In this document: positions 48,712 through 58,576 of the stretch, piece by piece | How positions within the stretch are numbered: position 1 is the first letter of the stretch | Layout: each line of letters opens with the position of its first letter | Assembly (NCBI RefSeq): GCF_000143685.1 | Contig: NC_014328.1 | Coordinates: 2,046,001-2,110,000, forward strand | Origin: Clostridium ljungdahlii DSM 13528 | GTDB taxonomy: Bacteria > Bacillota > Clostridia > Clostridiales > Clostridiaceae | Direction: 5' to 3' | Length of the DNA stretch: 64,000 bases | Notes under the pieces: generated by a model | Databases searched by the model: none | Told to the model about the DNA's origin: nothing | The model's input: only the letters and a program-made list of their open reading frames with translations | Program-made: the position numbers and the translations under genes

Positions 48712-48754
48712 GTGGATTGCATTTATAACAATATTATTTAAGGGGAAATTGATA

Positions 48755-49981
48755 GTGTCTAAAGTTGTAGAAAGATTTGTAAAGTATGTAAAGTATGATA
48801 CTAGATCCGATGAAAATTCCACAACAGTTCCCACTACGCGGGGGCAGTTAGAGTTAGCTAAGGAATTATCAAAGGAATTAAAGAATATTGGCATGGAAGA
48901 TATCTGCTTGGATGAGCATGGATACATAACGGCAACACTTCCCGCAAACATTACTAAAGATGTACCAGTAGTAGGGTTTATTGCCCATATAGATACTCAT
49001 CCTCAAGTTTCAGGTGCTAATGTAAAACCTAGGTTTATAGAAGCCTATAATGGTGAAGATATAATTTTAAATGAGGAAAAAAATATAGTACTTTCTCCCA
49101 AATATTTTCCAGAGCTAAAAAATTATATAGGACAAACCTTAATTACATCAGATGGAACTACTCTTCTTGGAGCAGATGATAAAGCGGGTATAGCAGAAAT
49201 TATTACTGTTGTAGAGTTTTTAATACAAAATCCTAAGATTAAGCATGGGCCTATAAGAATAGCATTTACTACAGATGAAGAGGTAGGAAAAATAGGAGAA
49301 TATTTTAATGTAGAAAAATTCAAGGCTGATTTAGCCTATACGATAGATGGAGAATCTATTGGAAGTTTAAAATATGAAAACTTTAACGCAGCAAGTGCTA
49401 AAATAACTATAAATGGCAAAAATACCTATACCGGTGAAGCTAAAGGGAGAATGGTAAATTCATTGAGAATTGCAACAGAGCTTATGAATATGTTTCCGGA
49501 AAAAGAGACCCCTGAAAATACAGAGGGAGTTGAAGGTTTTTATCATCCTTCATTTATTAATGGCAAGGTAGAAAAGACAGAAATCCATTATTTAATAAGA
49601 GATTTTGATAATAAAAATTTTGAAAAAAGAAAAAATTTTATTTCTAATGTAGTACAAACTATAAATAAAAAATATGGTAAAGACACAGTGATGCTTGAAA
49701 TAACTGAGCAGTATAGAAATATGAAAGAAAAAATTGAACCGGAAAAATATATTGTGGATATAGCTATTCAAGCTATGAAAGAAGTAAATGTATTTCCAGA
49801 TGTAACACCACTAAGGGGAGGAACAGATGGAGCTAAGTTATCTTATATGGGACTTCCCACACCAGATATATTTAATGGTGTTCATAATATCCACAGCAAA
49901 TATGAATATATCTCAACTTATTCTATGGAAAAATCTGTAGAAGTGATATTGAAAATAATTCAATTATTTACAGAAACATAA
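48755..49981 (+). CDS. Peptidase T-like M20B enzyme, diverged paralogue
   Basis: 408 residues from GTG after AGGGG. Metal ligands are present: AHIDTH, GADDKAG, TDEEVG, YTIDGE and VHNIHSKYE. Several positions conserved in PepT differ from the second copy at 52868. VDGGD is IDGES, the lid motif NVHPGSAK is NTYTGEAK (His lost), and TGGHNFHGK is NGVHNIHSK. It probably still binds two metals but may have changed substrate preference. It is 43 bp behind the dehydrogenase gene and 23 bp before the LuxR gene. Confidence 0.88.
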   Translation: MSKVVERFVKYVKYDTRSDENSTTVPTTRGQLELAKELSKELKNIGMEDICLDEHGYITATLPANITKDVPVVGFIAHIDTHPQVSGANVKPRFIEAYNGEDIILNEEKNIVLSPKYFPELKNYIGQTLITSDGTTLLGADDKAGIAEIITVVEFLIQNPKIKHGPIRIAFTTDEEVGKIGEYFNVEKFKADLAYTIDGESIGSLKYENFNAASAKITINGKNTYTGEAKGRMVNSLRIATELMNMFPEKETPENTEGVEGFYHPSFINGKVEKTEIHYLIRDFDNKNFEKRKNFISNVVQTINKKYGKDTVMLEITEQYRNMKEKIEPEKYIVDIAIQAMKEVNVFPDVTPLRGGTDGAKLSYMGLPTPDIFNGVHNIHSKYEYISTYSMEKSVEVILKIIQLFTET

Positions 49982-50004
49982 AAAGTGTTTGGGAGCAGAG
50001 AAAA

Positions 50005-52662
50005 ATGTTATTAAATTATAAGTACAATAATACTAAATTTTTAATTCCAAAAAAGAAATGTAAGATTATAGACAGAGAAAAGGTTTTAAGTAGGCTAGAT
50101 GAAGTTTTGGAAACTAAGCTTACAATTATATCTGCAGCAGCAGGTAGTGGAAAAACTACTTCCGTTATTTCATGGATATACTCAAGAAAACTAAATCATA
50201 ATACAGTATGGATTTCTTTAGATGAAAGGGACGACAATTTAGATATTTTTTGGAGATCAATTATTACAGCTATTGAAAAGTTTAAAAATAATGATATGGA
50301 TTGCAAACAAGCAGATCTTATCCAAGACCAAGACATATCAAGTGAATCGGCAGTAAATATGGCATTAGCTAGTATTTCATCTGTAAATAGGGATTTAATA
50401 CTTGTAATAGATGATTTACATTTTGTAAAGAATGAGGATATACTTGTGGAAATAAAACATTTTATTGACGGTATTTCTGATAATATTCATATTATAATAA
50501 CAAGTAGGACAAAGCTGAGCATAAATATTTCTAAGTTAAGGTTGGATGGAGAAGTAACGGAGATAGGTAAAGAAGATCTTAGTTTTTCATTAGAAGAGAC
50601 AGATGAGTTTATAAAAACCAATATGGAAATTACAATGCCAAAGGAAAGTGTACAAATATTAAATAAGTATACAGAGGGCTGGATAGCAGGAATTCAAATG
50701 ACGGTATTATCTATAAAAGAAAGAAAAAATGTAACGGAAATGAATGAAAAATTTATTGAAAGTAATAAGTATATTCAGGATTATTTCTGTGAAGAAATTT
50801 TTAATAGGCAATCAGAAGAAATTAAAGAGTTTTTATTAAAAACGTGTATTTTAGATGAATTAAATATTGAGTTATGCAATGCTGTTAGCTGCATGGAAAA
50901 TAGTCAGCAAATTTTAGAAAAAATATATGATAAAAATTTGTTTATTAATAAATTGGATTATGATGGAAAATTATTTAAATATGATATACTTTTTAAGAAA
51001 TTTTTAATGAGTAAAGCAAATGTTATAAATAAGGAAGAAATGCGTGAAGCTAGCAATAAGGCCGCTAAATGGTATGAAAATAATGGACGTATAAATAATG
51101 CTGTTAATCAGTATATAAGCATAGAAAACTATGAGCAAGCAATAGAAGTAATTGAAGATAAATGTATTAAGGAGACTTTTACCAATGAATATTTTTATGT
51201 AGAAAATTGGTTAAAAAACATACCACAAGATGTTATTGTAAAAAATGCTAGGTTTTGTATCATATATATGTATACGTATATATATGATGACATCAATTAT
51301 AAGAAATATTTAGAGTTTGCGGAAAAAGCACTGCAGAGTTGTACTGATGAAGATTACAAGAAAGAATGCTTAGGTATATTGTATATTATTAGAGGAGATA
51401 AAAGTTATATCGAATTAGATTATAAAAAAAGTATTTCATATTATGAAAATGCTTTGAATTATTTAGGAAAAGACATGTTTTGGCATACAATAATAAATCT
51501 AAAATCAGGTATAGTATATTTTTATATACAGGATTTTGTTTTAGAAGAAAAGTTTTTTCATGAATCAATAATTTTAAGTCAATCCTATAAGGATAATACT
51601 TTGTATTTAATGACTAATAGAATAATTATTTTTGCAAAGTTACTTAAAGGAGAATTAAATGAATGCGAAAATATATGTAATACATGCTTAAATAGCACTA
51701 TAAGTAATGATTTAGAAAAATCTTCACTGATGTCAATTTTTTATGTAGCACTAGCACTAGTGTATTATGAAAAAAATTATATTATAAAAGCAGAGGAGTA
51801 CGTATTTAAGGGATTAGAGCTTGTTGAAGAATGGGATTTTTATACGGCATTTATAGGGTATTATGTATATTCTGGAGTAGCCCTCAAAAATAATAAGAAG
51901 AATCAAAAGAGTGAATTAAATAAGATTTATGAAAAAGTACAAGAATTATCTAAAAAATATAAGAACAATAAGTTAGCAGATAAATACTATTTTTATAAAT
52001 TAAAAGATCATTTCAAAGTGCTGGAAATGGAGAGGTTTATAGAGTATGGCAGAATTAAATGTGTAGAAAAGTATATTGCAAAAAGGGATTTTAAAATTGC
52101 AGAAGAACTTGTTGTGTTTTCTAAAATACTCATGTGTAAAGGGAAAAATGAAGATGCATTAATGTTATTAAATAAGATTTTAGCTTCTGATAAAGAAAAA
52201 GATAACAAGAATTTAATTATAAGAGCCTATATTTTTAGATCAGAAATTCTTTCACAAAAGGATCAATACGAAAATGCCACAAAGGATTTAAGACAAGCTT
52301 TAATAATTGGATATAAGAGTGGTTTTGTCAGGTTATTTTTAATAAAGCAGACAAAGGCAAGAAAAATCTTGATAAAAACTATTAAGTCTATGAAATTTAA
52401 CAAGGATTATTATGAAATGGGGGATTATTTAAATAAAATACTAAGTTTGTATTCAACTAAGGAAGATAGCCAAATAATAAGTAAAAGAGAAAGAGAAGTG
52501 TTAATGCTAATAGAAAAAGGAGCCAAAAATTCAGAAATAGCAAAGAGATTATTTATTACAGAAAGTACTGCTAAAAGTCATATATTAAACATATTTAGCA
52601 AACTGAGTGTGCGAAATAGAATTGAAGCTGTAGCGAAGGCAAAAGAGATAGGGATTATTTAA
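50005..52662 (+). CDS. MalT-like LuxR-family transcriptional regulator
   Basis: 885 residues. N-terminal STAND-type ATPase with Walker A AAAGSGKTT (about 47-55) and Walker B LILVIDDLHFVKNED. A long helical TPR-like region follows (about 340-800). The C-terminal LuxR helix-turn-helix is ISKREREVLMLIEKGAKNSE, then IAKRLFITESTAKSHILNIF. Such ATP-dependent activators respond to a small inducer. It sits between two pepT genes and before an amino-acid permease, which are the likely targets. Confidence 0.9.
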   Translation: MLLNYKYNNTKFLIPKKKCKIIDREKVLSRLDEVLETKLTIISAAAGSGKTTSVISWIYSRKLNHNTVWISLDERDDNLDIFWRSIITAIEKFKNNDMDCKQADLIQDQDISSESAVNMALASISSVNRDLILVIDDLHFVKNEDILVEIKHFIDGISDNIHIIITSRTKLSINISKLRLDGEVTEIGKEDLSFSLEETDEFIKTNMEITMPKESVQILNKYTEGWIAGIQMTVLSIKERKNVTEMNEKFIESNKYIQDYFCEEIFNRQSEEIKEFLLKTCILDELNIELCNAVSCMENSQQILEKIYDKNLFINKLDYDGKLFKYDILFKKFLMSKANVINKEEMREASNKAAKWYENNGRINNAVNQYISIENYEQAIEVIEDKCIKETFTNEYFYVENWLKNIPQDVIVKNARFCIIYMYTYIYDDINYKKYLEFAEKALQSCTDEDYKKECLGILYIIRGDKSYIELDYKKSISYYENALNYLGKDMFWHTIINLKSGIVYFYIQDFVLEEKFFHESIILSQSYKDNTLYLMTNRIIIFAKLLKGELNECENICNTCLNSTISNDLEKSSLMSIFYVALALVYYEKNYIIKAEEYVFKGLELVEEWDFYTAFIGYYVYSGVALKNNKKNQKSELNKIYEKVQELSKKYKNNKLADKYYFYKLKDHFKVLEMERFIEYGRIKCVEKYIAKRDFKIAEELVVFSKILMCKGKNEDALMLLNKILASDKEKDNKNLIIRAYIFRSEILSQKDQYENATKDLRQALIIGYKSGFVRLFLIKQTKARKILIKTIKSMKFNKDYYEMGDYLNKILSLYSTKEDSQIISKREREVLMLIEKGAKNSEIAKRLFITESTAKSHILNIFSKLSVRNRIEAVAKAKEIGII

Positions 52663-52668
52663 GAGAAG

Positions 52669-52714
52669 GTTATGTGAAAAGTTTTATATAAGAAACTTTT
52701 CACATAACTTTTTT
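52669..52714 (+). terminator. Strong terminator after the LuxR gene
   Basis: GTTATGTGAAAAGTTT (52669-52684) pairs perfectly with AAACTTTTCACATAAC (52693-52708), then TTTTTT. Confidence 0.92.
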
Positions 52715-52722
52715 AAATATAC

Positions 52723-52799
52723 AATCATCCTAAAGTATGATTAGCTAAATGATAAATTTCATCCTACCTAGTAATACTTTAGGATGATTATCATACTTT
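52723..52799. promoter_or_regulatory. Overlapping inverted repeats upstream of pepT
   Basis: AATCATCCTAAAGTAT (52723-52738) pairs perfectly with ATACTTTAGGATGATT (52774-52789). The part AAAGTATGA (52732-52740) could instead pair with TCATACTTT (52791-52799). The two pairings exclude each other. Either paired activator sites for the LuxR protein or a regulated leader. Confidence 0.55.
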
Positions 52800-52867
52800 G
52801 AAAAAGTGATACAGTATATATGTATATATAGTTTTAACAAATTGGAGATATTATAAGGAGGCTGAAC

Positions 52868-54094
52868 ATGTCTAAGGTCGTAGAAAAATTTACTAAATAT
52901 ATAAAATTTGATACTAGATCAAATGAAGAAATGAATACGGTTCCTACTACGCAAGGACAGATGGTGCTGGCAAAAGAATTGTCAAAAGAGCTAAAGAAAA
53001 TAGGAATGAGAGAGGTTTCAGTAGATGAAAATGGATATGTAATGGCATCGTTACCATCTAATGTTGATAAAGAAGTTCCTACCATAGAATTTATTGCACA
53101 TATGGACACAAGTCCAGAAGTTTCAGGAATGAACGTAAATCCTAAATTTATTGAAAACTATGATGGTAAGGATATAGTTTTAAATGGAGAAAAAAATATT
53201 GTTCTTTCTCCAAAGGATTTTCCAGAATTAAAAGACTATGTTGGAAAAACACTTATTACTACAGATGGGACTACTCTTTTAGGCGCTGATGACAAAGCAG
53301 GAATTGCTGAGATTATCACTGCTTTAGAAACTCTAATAGAAAATCCAGAAATTAAGCATGGAAACGTTAAAGTTGCATTTACACCAGATGAAGAAATTGG
53401 AAGAGGACCAGATCATTTTGATGTTGAAAAATTCAATGCAAATGCAGCTTATACGGTAGATGGAGGAGATCTTGGAGAATTGGAATACGAAAATTTCAAT
53501 GCTGCAAGTGCAGAAGTAATTATTAGTGGAATAAATGTTCATCCAGGAAGCGCAAAAGGAATAATGATAAATTCAATGCTTATTGCTGGAGAATTTATGA
53601 GTATGCTTCCACAGAATGAAACTCCATCAACTACAGAAGGTTATGAAGGCTTTTATCATATAGTTGCACTTAATGGTGGAGTAGAGCAAACAAAGCTTGA
53701 ATATATAATAAGAGACTTTGATGAGAAAAATTTTGAAAAAAGAAAACAATTTATAACTGGTGCTGCAGAAAGTTTAAACAAGAAATATGGCAAAAGTATA
53801 GTTAAAATTGAAATAAAAGACCAGTATAAAAATATGAAGGAAAAAATTGAGCCTGTAAAACATATAGTTGATATCGCTTTTGAAGCGATGAAATCGGTGG
53901 ATGTAGTTCCAAAAGTTCAACCTATAAGAGGTGGTACAGATGGAGCTAGCTTATCTTTTAAGGGACTTCCTACACCAAATATATTTACTGGAGGACATAA
54001 TTTCCATGGTAAGTTTGAGTACATACCCGTGTATTCTATGGAAAAAGCTGTAGAAGTAATACTTAAAATAGTCCAGTTATACGGGAAAATGTAA
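52868..54094 (+). CDS. pepT: Peptidase T (tripeptide aminopeptidase)
   Basis: 408 residues, RBS AAGGAGG. Canonical M20B motifs: [74 protein letters not shown] and GGHNFHGK. Removes the N-terminal residue from tripeptides in the cytoplasm. Followed 29 bp later by an amino-acid permease in the same direction, so the pair likely forms an operon. Confidence 0.96.
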   Translation: MSKVVEKFTKYIKFDTRSNEEMNTVPTTQGQMVLAKELSKELKKIGMREVSVDENGYVMASLPSNVDKEVPTIEFIAHMDTSPEVSGMNVNPKFIENYDGKDIVLNGEKNIVLSPKDFPELKDYVGKTLITTDGTTLLGADDKAGIAEIITALETLIENPEIKHGNVKVAFTPDEEIGRGPDHFDVEKFNANAAYTVDGGDLGELEYENFNAASAEVIISGINVHPGSAKGIMINSMLIAGEFMSMLPQNETPSTTEGYEGFYHIVALNGGVEQTKLEYIIRDFDEKNFEKRKQFITGAAESLNKKYGKSIVKIEIKDQYKNMKEKIEPVKHIVDIAFEAMKSVDVVPKVQPIRGGTDGASLSFKGLPTPNIFTGGHNFHGKFEYIPVYSMEKAVEVILKIVQLYGKM

Positions 54095-54123
54095 TCAATA
54101 AATTAATAAAGGAGGAGAGAAAG

Positions 54124-55629
54124 ATGGAATCAACTGAGCAAAAACAAAAAAAGATGACGTTAATAGCACTAGTATTAATGATTTTTACATCAGTATTTGG
54201 ATTCACTAATATACCCAGAGCATTTTATTTGATGGGTTATGGTGCAATTCCTTGGTATATTTTATCTGCAATAACTTTTTTTATTCCTTATGCATTTATG
54301 ATGGCAGAATATGGAGCAGCATTTAAAAATGAAAGAGGTGGAATCTACTCGTGGATGGAAAAGTCTGTTGGAGCTAAATATGCTTTTATAGGAACATTCA
54401 TGTGGTATGCTTCTTATGTAATTTGGATGGTTAATATATCTTCAACAATATGGGTACCGTTTTCAAATGCTATATTTGGAAGTGACAAAACGGCAACCTG
54501 GTCACTATTAGGATTAAATTCCACTCAAGTCTTAGGAATATTAGGGATATGCTGGATTTTAGTTGTAACATTAACAGCATCTAAGGGATTGGAAAAAATA
54601 ACAAAAGTAACATCAGTAGGTGGTACAGCAGTAGCATTACTTAATATTGTATTATTAATTGGAGCAGTAGCTGTTTTAATAGGAAATGGCGGCCATTTAG
54701 CTCAGCCAATTGTATCATCAGCTGCTTTTACACAATCACCAAATCCTGACTATCAAAGTGGCATTAGTGTATTGGCATTTTTAGTATTTGCATTATTTGC
54801 TTATGGCGGAATAGAAGCAGTGGGAGGATTGGTAGACCAAACTGAAAAAGCAGAAGTAACATTTCCAAAAGGTGTTACTGTAGCAGCAATAATTATTGCA
54901 ATAGGATATGCTGTAGGTATATTTTTGTGCGGCATATTTACTAATTGGAAAGAAGTGTTAGCAGTAAAAGGTGTGCACATGGGCAATGTTGCTTATGTGG
55001 TAATGCAAAACTTAGGATATCAAATAGGACAAAGCTTTGGATGCAGTCAAGCAACTTCATTGACAATAGGAGCTTGGACAGCTAGGTATGCAGGGTTATC
55101 TATGTTTTTAGCACTATCGGGAGCATTTTTTACATTGTGTTATGCGCCATTGAAACAATTAGTGGAAGGTACACCAAAGGAATTATGGCCAGGAAAAATG
55201 GCTGAAATTAAAGATGGAATGCCTAAGAATGCTATGTGGGTTCAATGTATATTTGTAGTGGCATTTATAGCACTAGTATCTTTTGGAGGAGATGCAGCGT
55301 CTAAATTTTTTAATATATTAATAAAGATGACTAACGTAGCAATGACTGTACCATATATGTTTTTATCAGCTGCATTTATTGCTTTTAAAAAGAAAACAGA
55401 AATCAAAAAACCTTTTGAAGTTTTCAAAAGTTATAAGTGGACATGTATTGCTACAGTAGTAGTTACTTTTACCATAGGTTTTGCTAATTTCTTTACAATA
55501 ATAGAACCAGCAGTACATGGAAATTTAAAAGATACAATATGGATGATTATAGGTCCAGTATTCTTTACTATAATTGCTTTATTGATATATGGATCATATG
55601 AAAAGAAAAGTAAAAAAGAATTGCAATAA
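54124..55629 (+). CDS. APC-family amino acid permease/antiporter
   Basis: 501 residues with about twelve membrane helices. The N-terminal helix 1 block VFGFTNIPRAFYLMGYGAIP and AEYGAAFKNERGGIYSWMEK resemble YjeM/GadC-like transporters. FALFAYGGIEAVGGLVDQTE is typical of helix 6. Amino-acid uptake or exchange linked to peptide breakdown is likely; the exact substrate is not clear. RBS AAGGAGGAG. Confidence 0.9.
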   Translation: MESTEQKQKKMTLIALVLMIFTSVFGFTNIPRAFYLMGYGAIPWYILSAITFFIPYAFMMAEYGAAFKNERGGIYSWMEKSVGAKYAFIGTFMWYASYVIWMVNISSTIWVPFSNAIFGSDKTATWSLLGLNSTQVLGILGICWILVVTLTASKGLEKITKVTSVGGTAVALLNIVLLIGAVAVLIGNGGHLAQPIVSSAAFTQSPNPDYQSGISVLAFLVFALFAYGGIEAVGGLVDQTEKAEVTFPKGVTVAAIIIAIGYAVGIFLCGIFTNWKEVLAVKGVHMGNVAYVVMQNLGYQIGQSFGCSQATSLTIGAWTARYAGLSMFLALSGAFFTLCYAPLKQLVEGTPKELWPGKMAEIKDGMPKNAMWVQCIFVVAFIALVSFGGDAASKFFNILIKMTNVAMTVPYMFLSAAFIAFKKKTEIKKPFEVFKSYKWTCIATVVVTFTIGFANFFTIIEPAVHGNLKDTIWMIIGPVFFTIIALLIYGSYEKKSKKELQ

Positions 55630-55666
55630 TATCTTAATTTTCAAAATTTCATAGAAATAAATAGTT

Positions 55667-55694
55667 AACCAGGGTGTATGGCCCTGGTTTTTAT
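55667..55694. terminator. Terminator between permease and DUF3298 gene
   Basis: AACCAGGG (55667-55674) pairs with CCCTGGTT (55682-55689), then TTTATT. The right side overlaps the end of the convergent gene. Confidence 0.85.
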
Positions 55695-56365
55695 TATATA
55701 AGTAAATTTATTGGACTTGTTGGACTTAAAAGATTTTTTATTTTACTATAAGGCAATTCAATTTCAAAAATTCCATAGTAGTAAGGTGTGTATTCGTAAA
55801 CTTGGTAATAAAGCACTAGTGAATTAGGAGTAAGGTAATACTTTTGATCTGGAGTTATACCCTTATACTCATTTATCAGAGTAATGTTATTGTCCTTAAT
55901 ATATTGATTAGCAAGTTCATTTAAAGAATCTACATAATAAATTTTAGGGTTAAATAAATCGCTGAAGTTGTATACTTGTCCTGTATTAACGTTTAATGTT
56001 ATGGAAGAGTAAGCTGTAAATCCGTGGGCAGCTTTATTTACATAAGTATACATATTAAACAGTATACTTAAAAGACTGCTTTTGTTTAACATTACTTTAT
56101 AAGTACCTAAAATTTCATTAAAATCTATTTTTTCTGGAAATAGGACTTGAGATGTAAAAAGTTTACTTACTTCATTTATGATAGAAGTATTTATCTTATT
56201 TATTATTTGTTCCTTATTTGGATTTGGTATGAATGGATAGCTTATGCTAAATTTTTCAGGTGATATTTTTGCTGTATTTAAGATAATTCCGCTGTTGGAC
56301 TTATTTCTGAAAAAACATTTAGCAAATGGACAGATATTTTTTGAAATATTATGATTATGTGGCAT
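55694..56365 (-). CDS. DUF3298 (RsiV-like) domain protein
   Basis: 223 residues. N-terminal DUF4163-like part (KISPEKFSISYPFIPNPNKE) and the C-terminal DUF3298 part (AAHGFTAYSSITLNVNTGQV, YNFSDLF, YYLTPNSLVLYYQVYEYTPY, IELPYSKIKNLL). There is no obvious signal peptide or membrane helix, unlike RsiV anti-sigma factors. Several Cys/His near the N-terminus. Function unknown. Confidence 0.82.
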   Translation of the reverse strand: MPHNHNISKNICPFAKCFFRNKSNSGIILNTAKISPEKFSISYPFIPNPNKEQIINKINTSIINEVSKLFTSQVLFPEKIDFNEILGTYKVMLNKSSLLSILFNMYTYVNKAAHGFTAYSSITLNVNTGQVYNFSDLFNPKIYYVDSLNELANQYIKDNNITLINEYKGITPDQKYYLTPNSLVLYYQVYEYTPYYYGIFEIELPYSKIKNLLSPTSPINLLI

Positions 56366-56550
56366 TTGTATCCTCTCAATAATAGTTTTTTATAGTATAA
56401 TTTATTTATTAAGTAGTAAAAATGTTCTTCTAGTTTTTTATTAAAAAATAAGCAATAATGAAGTACCCAAATTTGTACGATAAGTTTATAATAGGATAAT
56501 TCCAATAAACCCTAATATATATGTTAAGTATGTTTTAAGGAAGTGATAAT

Positions 56551-57753
56551 TTGGATGCATTTATAGCTAGACAACCAATATTTAATAAAAAAGAGAAAGT
56601 TGTAGCTTATGAATTGCTTTATAGGGATAGTTTTGAAAATTACTATAAGGGCAATGATGAAGATAAAGCTACGTGTAATGTTATAGCAAACGTTTTTTCT
56701 CTCGTTGGAGTAGATAAAATTACATGGGGTAAAAAGGCGTTTATCAATTTTCCTAAAAAGCTCATAACAGATGATGTTATTCCGATGTTACCTAAGAATG
56801 TAGTAATTGAAATACTTGAAACCGTTGAACCAACTCCAAGAGTAGTAAATGCGTGCAGATACTTGAAAGGGTGTGGTTATACACTTGCACTTGATGATTT
56901 TATATTTGATAAAAAGTACATAGAATTATTAGATTTGGCAGATATAGTTAAAGTGGATTTTAAGATGGCGAGATATGAAAAGAAGTTCATATTAAATAAT
57001 ACTAAAAACAATAATATTAAATTTTTAGCGGAAAAAGTTGAAACGCAAGAAGACTATAATAAAGCAAAAAATTTAGGATATGATCTTTTTCAGGGATATT
57101 TTTTTAGTAAGCCAACTATAGTATCAGCTAAAGATATTCCAAAGGAAAAATTAATATATGTAGAAATACTTTCTGAATTAAGCAAAAAAAATGTAGATAT
57201 TGTAAAATTGAAATCACTTATAATAAAAGATTTGTCTATAATATATAAATTTTTAAAGCTCATAAATTCATCTATGTATGGGCTTAAAAGTAAAATTCTT
57301 TCACCGCATCAAGCAATAACCTATCTTGGAGAAATAGAATCTTGCAAATGGCTTTATGTTATAGTTTTAGGAAGTATGGGATCTTATAGGTCAAGTGAAA
57401 TTGTAAGGGCATCTATTGTAAGAGCTAAATTTTGTGAAAGAATTGGATCAAAGTTATACCCTGATGATTTGGAAAAGCAGTATAACTTTTTTATAGTAGG
57501 TATGCTTTCTATGCTCGATGTAATACTTGAAAGGAATATGGAGAGTCTATTGAGCGAACTGTTTTTAGAGAAGGATGTAAGGGAAGCCTTAATTGGAAAA
57601 GGTAATAAATATAGGGAAGTCCTTGATTTAATAATTTCCTATGAAAGGGCTAGATGGGATGAATGTACAGAATTTTCAAAGAAGTTAAATATAAATATAA
57701 GTGCAGTTGTGAAAGAATACATTTTTGCATTGAATTGGGCTAATATAATATGA
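56551..57753 (+). CDS. EAL-HDOD signalling protein
   Basis: 400 residues from TTG after AAGGAAGTG. EAL-like domain (1-200): FIARQPIFNKKEKVVAYELL, then IEILETVEPTP, LALDDF, IVKVDF and GYFFSKP. The first motif reads YELLYRD and several catalytic acidic residues are lacking, so c-di-GMP hydrolysis is doubtful. HDOD domain (about 200-400): INSSMYGLKSKILSPHQAIT. These YuxH-type proteins are signalling or scaffold proteins. Confidence 0.92.
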   Translation: MDAFIARQPIFNKKEKVVAYELLYRDSFENYYKGNDEDKATCNVIANVFSLVGVDKITWGKKAFINFPKKLITDDVIPMLPKNVVIEILETVEPTPRVVNACRYLKGCGYTLALDDFIFDKKYIELLDLADIVKVDFKMARYEKKFILNNTKNNNIKFLAEKVETQEDYNKAKNLGYDLFQGYFFSKPTIVSAKDIPKEKLIYVEILSELSKKNVDIVKLKSLIIKDLSIIYKFLKLINSSMYGLKSKILSPHQAITYLGEIESCKWLYVIVLGSMGSYRSSEIVRASIVRAKFCERIGSKLYPDDLEKQYNFFIVGMLSMLDVILERNMESLLSELFLEKDVREALIGKGNKYREVLDLIISYERARWDECTEFSKKLNINISAVVKEYIFALNWANII

Positions 57754-57856
57754 CATAATCGAGAGCTAAGTAGACAAACTTTCATACATTAAACAAACTG
57801 AAAGTTAAAAAAATATTGGAGGAGATATATTTCACATATTTTTAATGGAAAAGTCT

Positions 57857-57909
57857 AAGGAGAGTGGTAAATAAAAAGTTTTAGTGGAAAACTAAACTTC
57901 CACCTCCTT
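57857..57909. terminator. Nested hairpin after the EAL-HDOD gene
   Basis: AAGGAGAGTGG (57857-57867) pairs with CCACCTCCTT (57900-57909) with one bulge, and AGTTTT/AAAACT pairs inside. Confidence 0.5.
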
Positions 57910-57923
57910 AAAATTTAAATTAT

Positions 57924-57978
57924 GTTGACAATGTAAACTTAGTAATGTATTATATATTCATAAGTTGACGCTGTAAAC
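57924..57978 (+). promoter_or_regulatory. Promoter with twin operators for the flavoprotein operon
   Basis: TTGACA (57925-57930), 17-nt spacer, TATTAT (57948-57953). The dyad GTTGACNNNGTAAAC occurs twice, at 57924-57938 over the -35 box and at 57964-57978 just after the expected start of transcription. Direct spacing is 40 bp. This is a classic layout for repression; the repressor is not encoded next door. Confidence 0.75.
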
Positions 57979-58002
57979 ATGATAAGGAGGTAATTTAAAC
58001 TT

Positions 58003-58575
58003 ATGAAAATATTGGTTATAAATGATAGGCAAAATGAAAACAAGCTTGGAAGGGAAATAATAGAAAAAACTATAAAAACATTTCAAACTAAAAAAATTGA
58101 GTTTAAAAGTTACAATTTAGCTTTGGACGATTTACATTATTGTATTGGATGCTTTAGCTGTTGGCTCAAGACTCCTGGTATGTGTGTATTTGATGACCTG
58201 GGAAGAAAAATATGTGAGGATTTTATAAAAAGTGATGTTGTATTGTATGTAGGCCCAATAAAATATGGATGTTACAGTCCTGTTATAAAAAGATCACTGG
58301 ATAGGCAAATACCTAATATACTTCCGTTTTTTGAAGAAGTGAATGGAGAAATGCATCATTCACCACGTTATGACAAGTATCCAGAACTAGTTGCTTTAGG
58401 ATATAGTGAAGATGTTTCTAGTGAAGAAGAAGAAACTTTTAGTTCTCTTGTTACAGCTAATGGAATAAATCTTCAAAAAAATGGAGCAAAAGCTTATGTG
58501 TGCAAAAACGATGCTGATATAGATGAATATATAAGTGATTTTGAAGTCTATTTAAAAGAAAGAGAGGTTAGGTAA
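58003..58575 (+). CDS. Flavodoxin-fold NAD(P)H oxidoreductase
   Basis: 190 residues. ILVINDRQNENKLGREIIEK starts the flavin-binding fold, followed by CIGCFSCWLKTPGMCVFDD with four Cys and VVLYVGPIKYGCYSPVIKR. The Cys-rich segment is reminiscent of iron-sulfur flavoproteins and of multimeric FMN reductases. One base separates its stop from the next start, so the two reductases are co-translated. Confidence 0.85.
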   Translation: MKILVINDRQNENKLGREIIEKTIKTFQTKKIEFKSYNLALDDLHYCIGCFSCWLKTPGMCVFDDLGRKICEDFIKSDVVLYVGPIKYGCYSPVIKRSLDRQIPNILPFFEEVNGEMHHSPRYDKYPELVALGYSEDVSSEEEETFSSLVTANGINLQKNGAKAYVCKNDADIDEYISDFEVYLKEREVR

Positions 58576-58576
58576 A

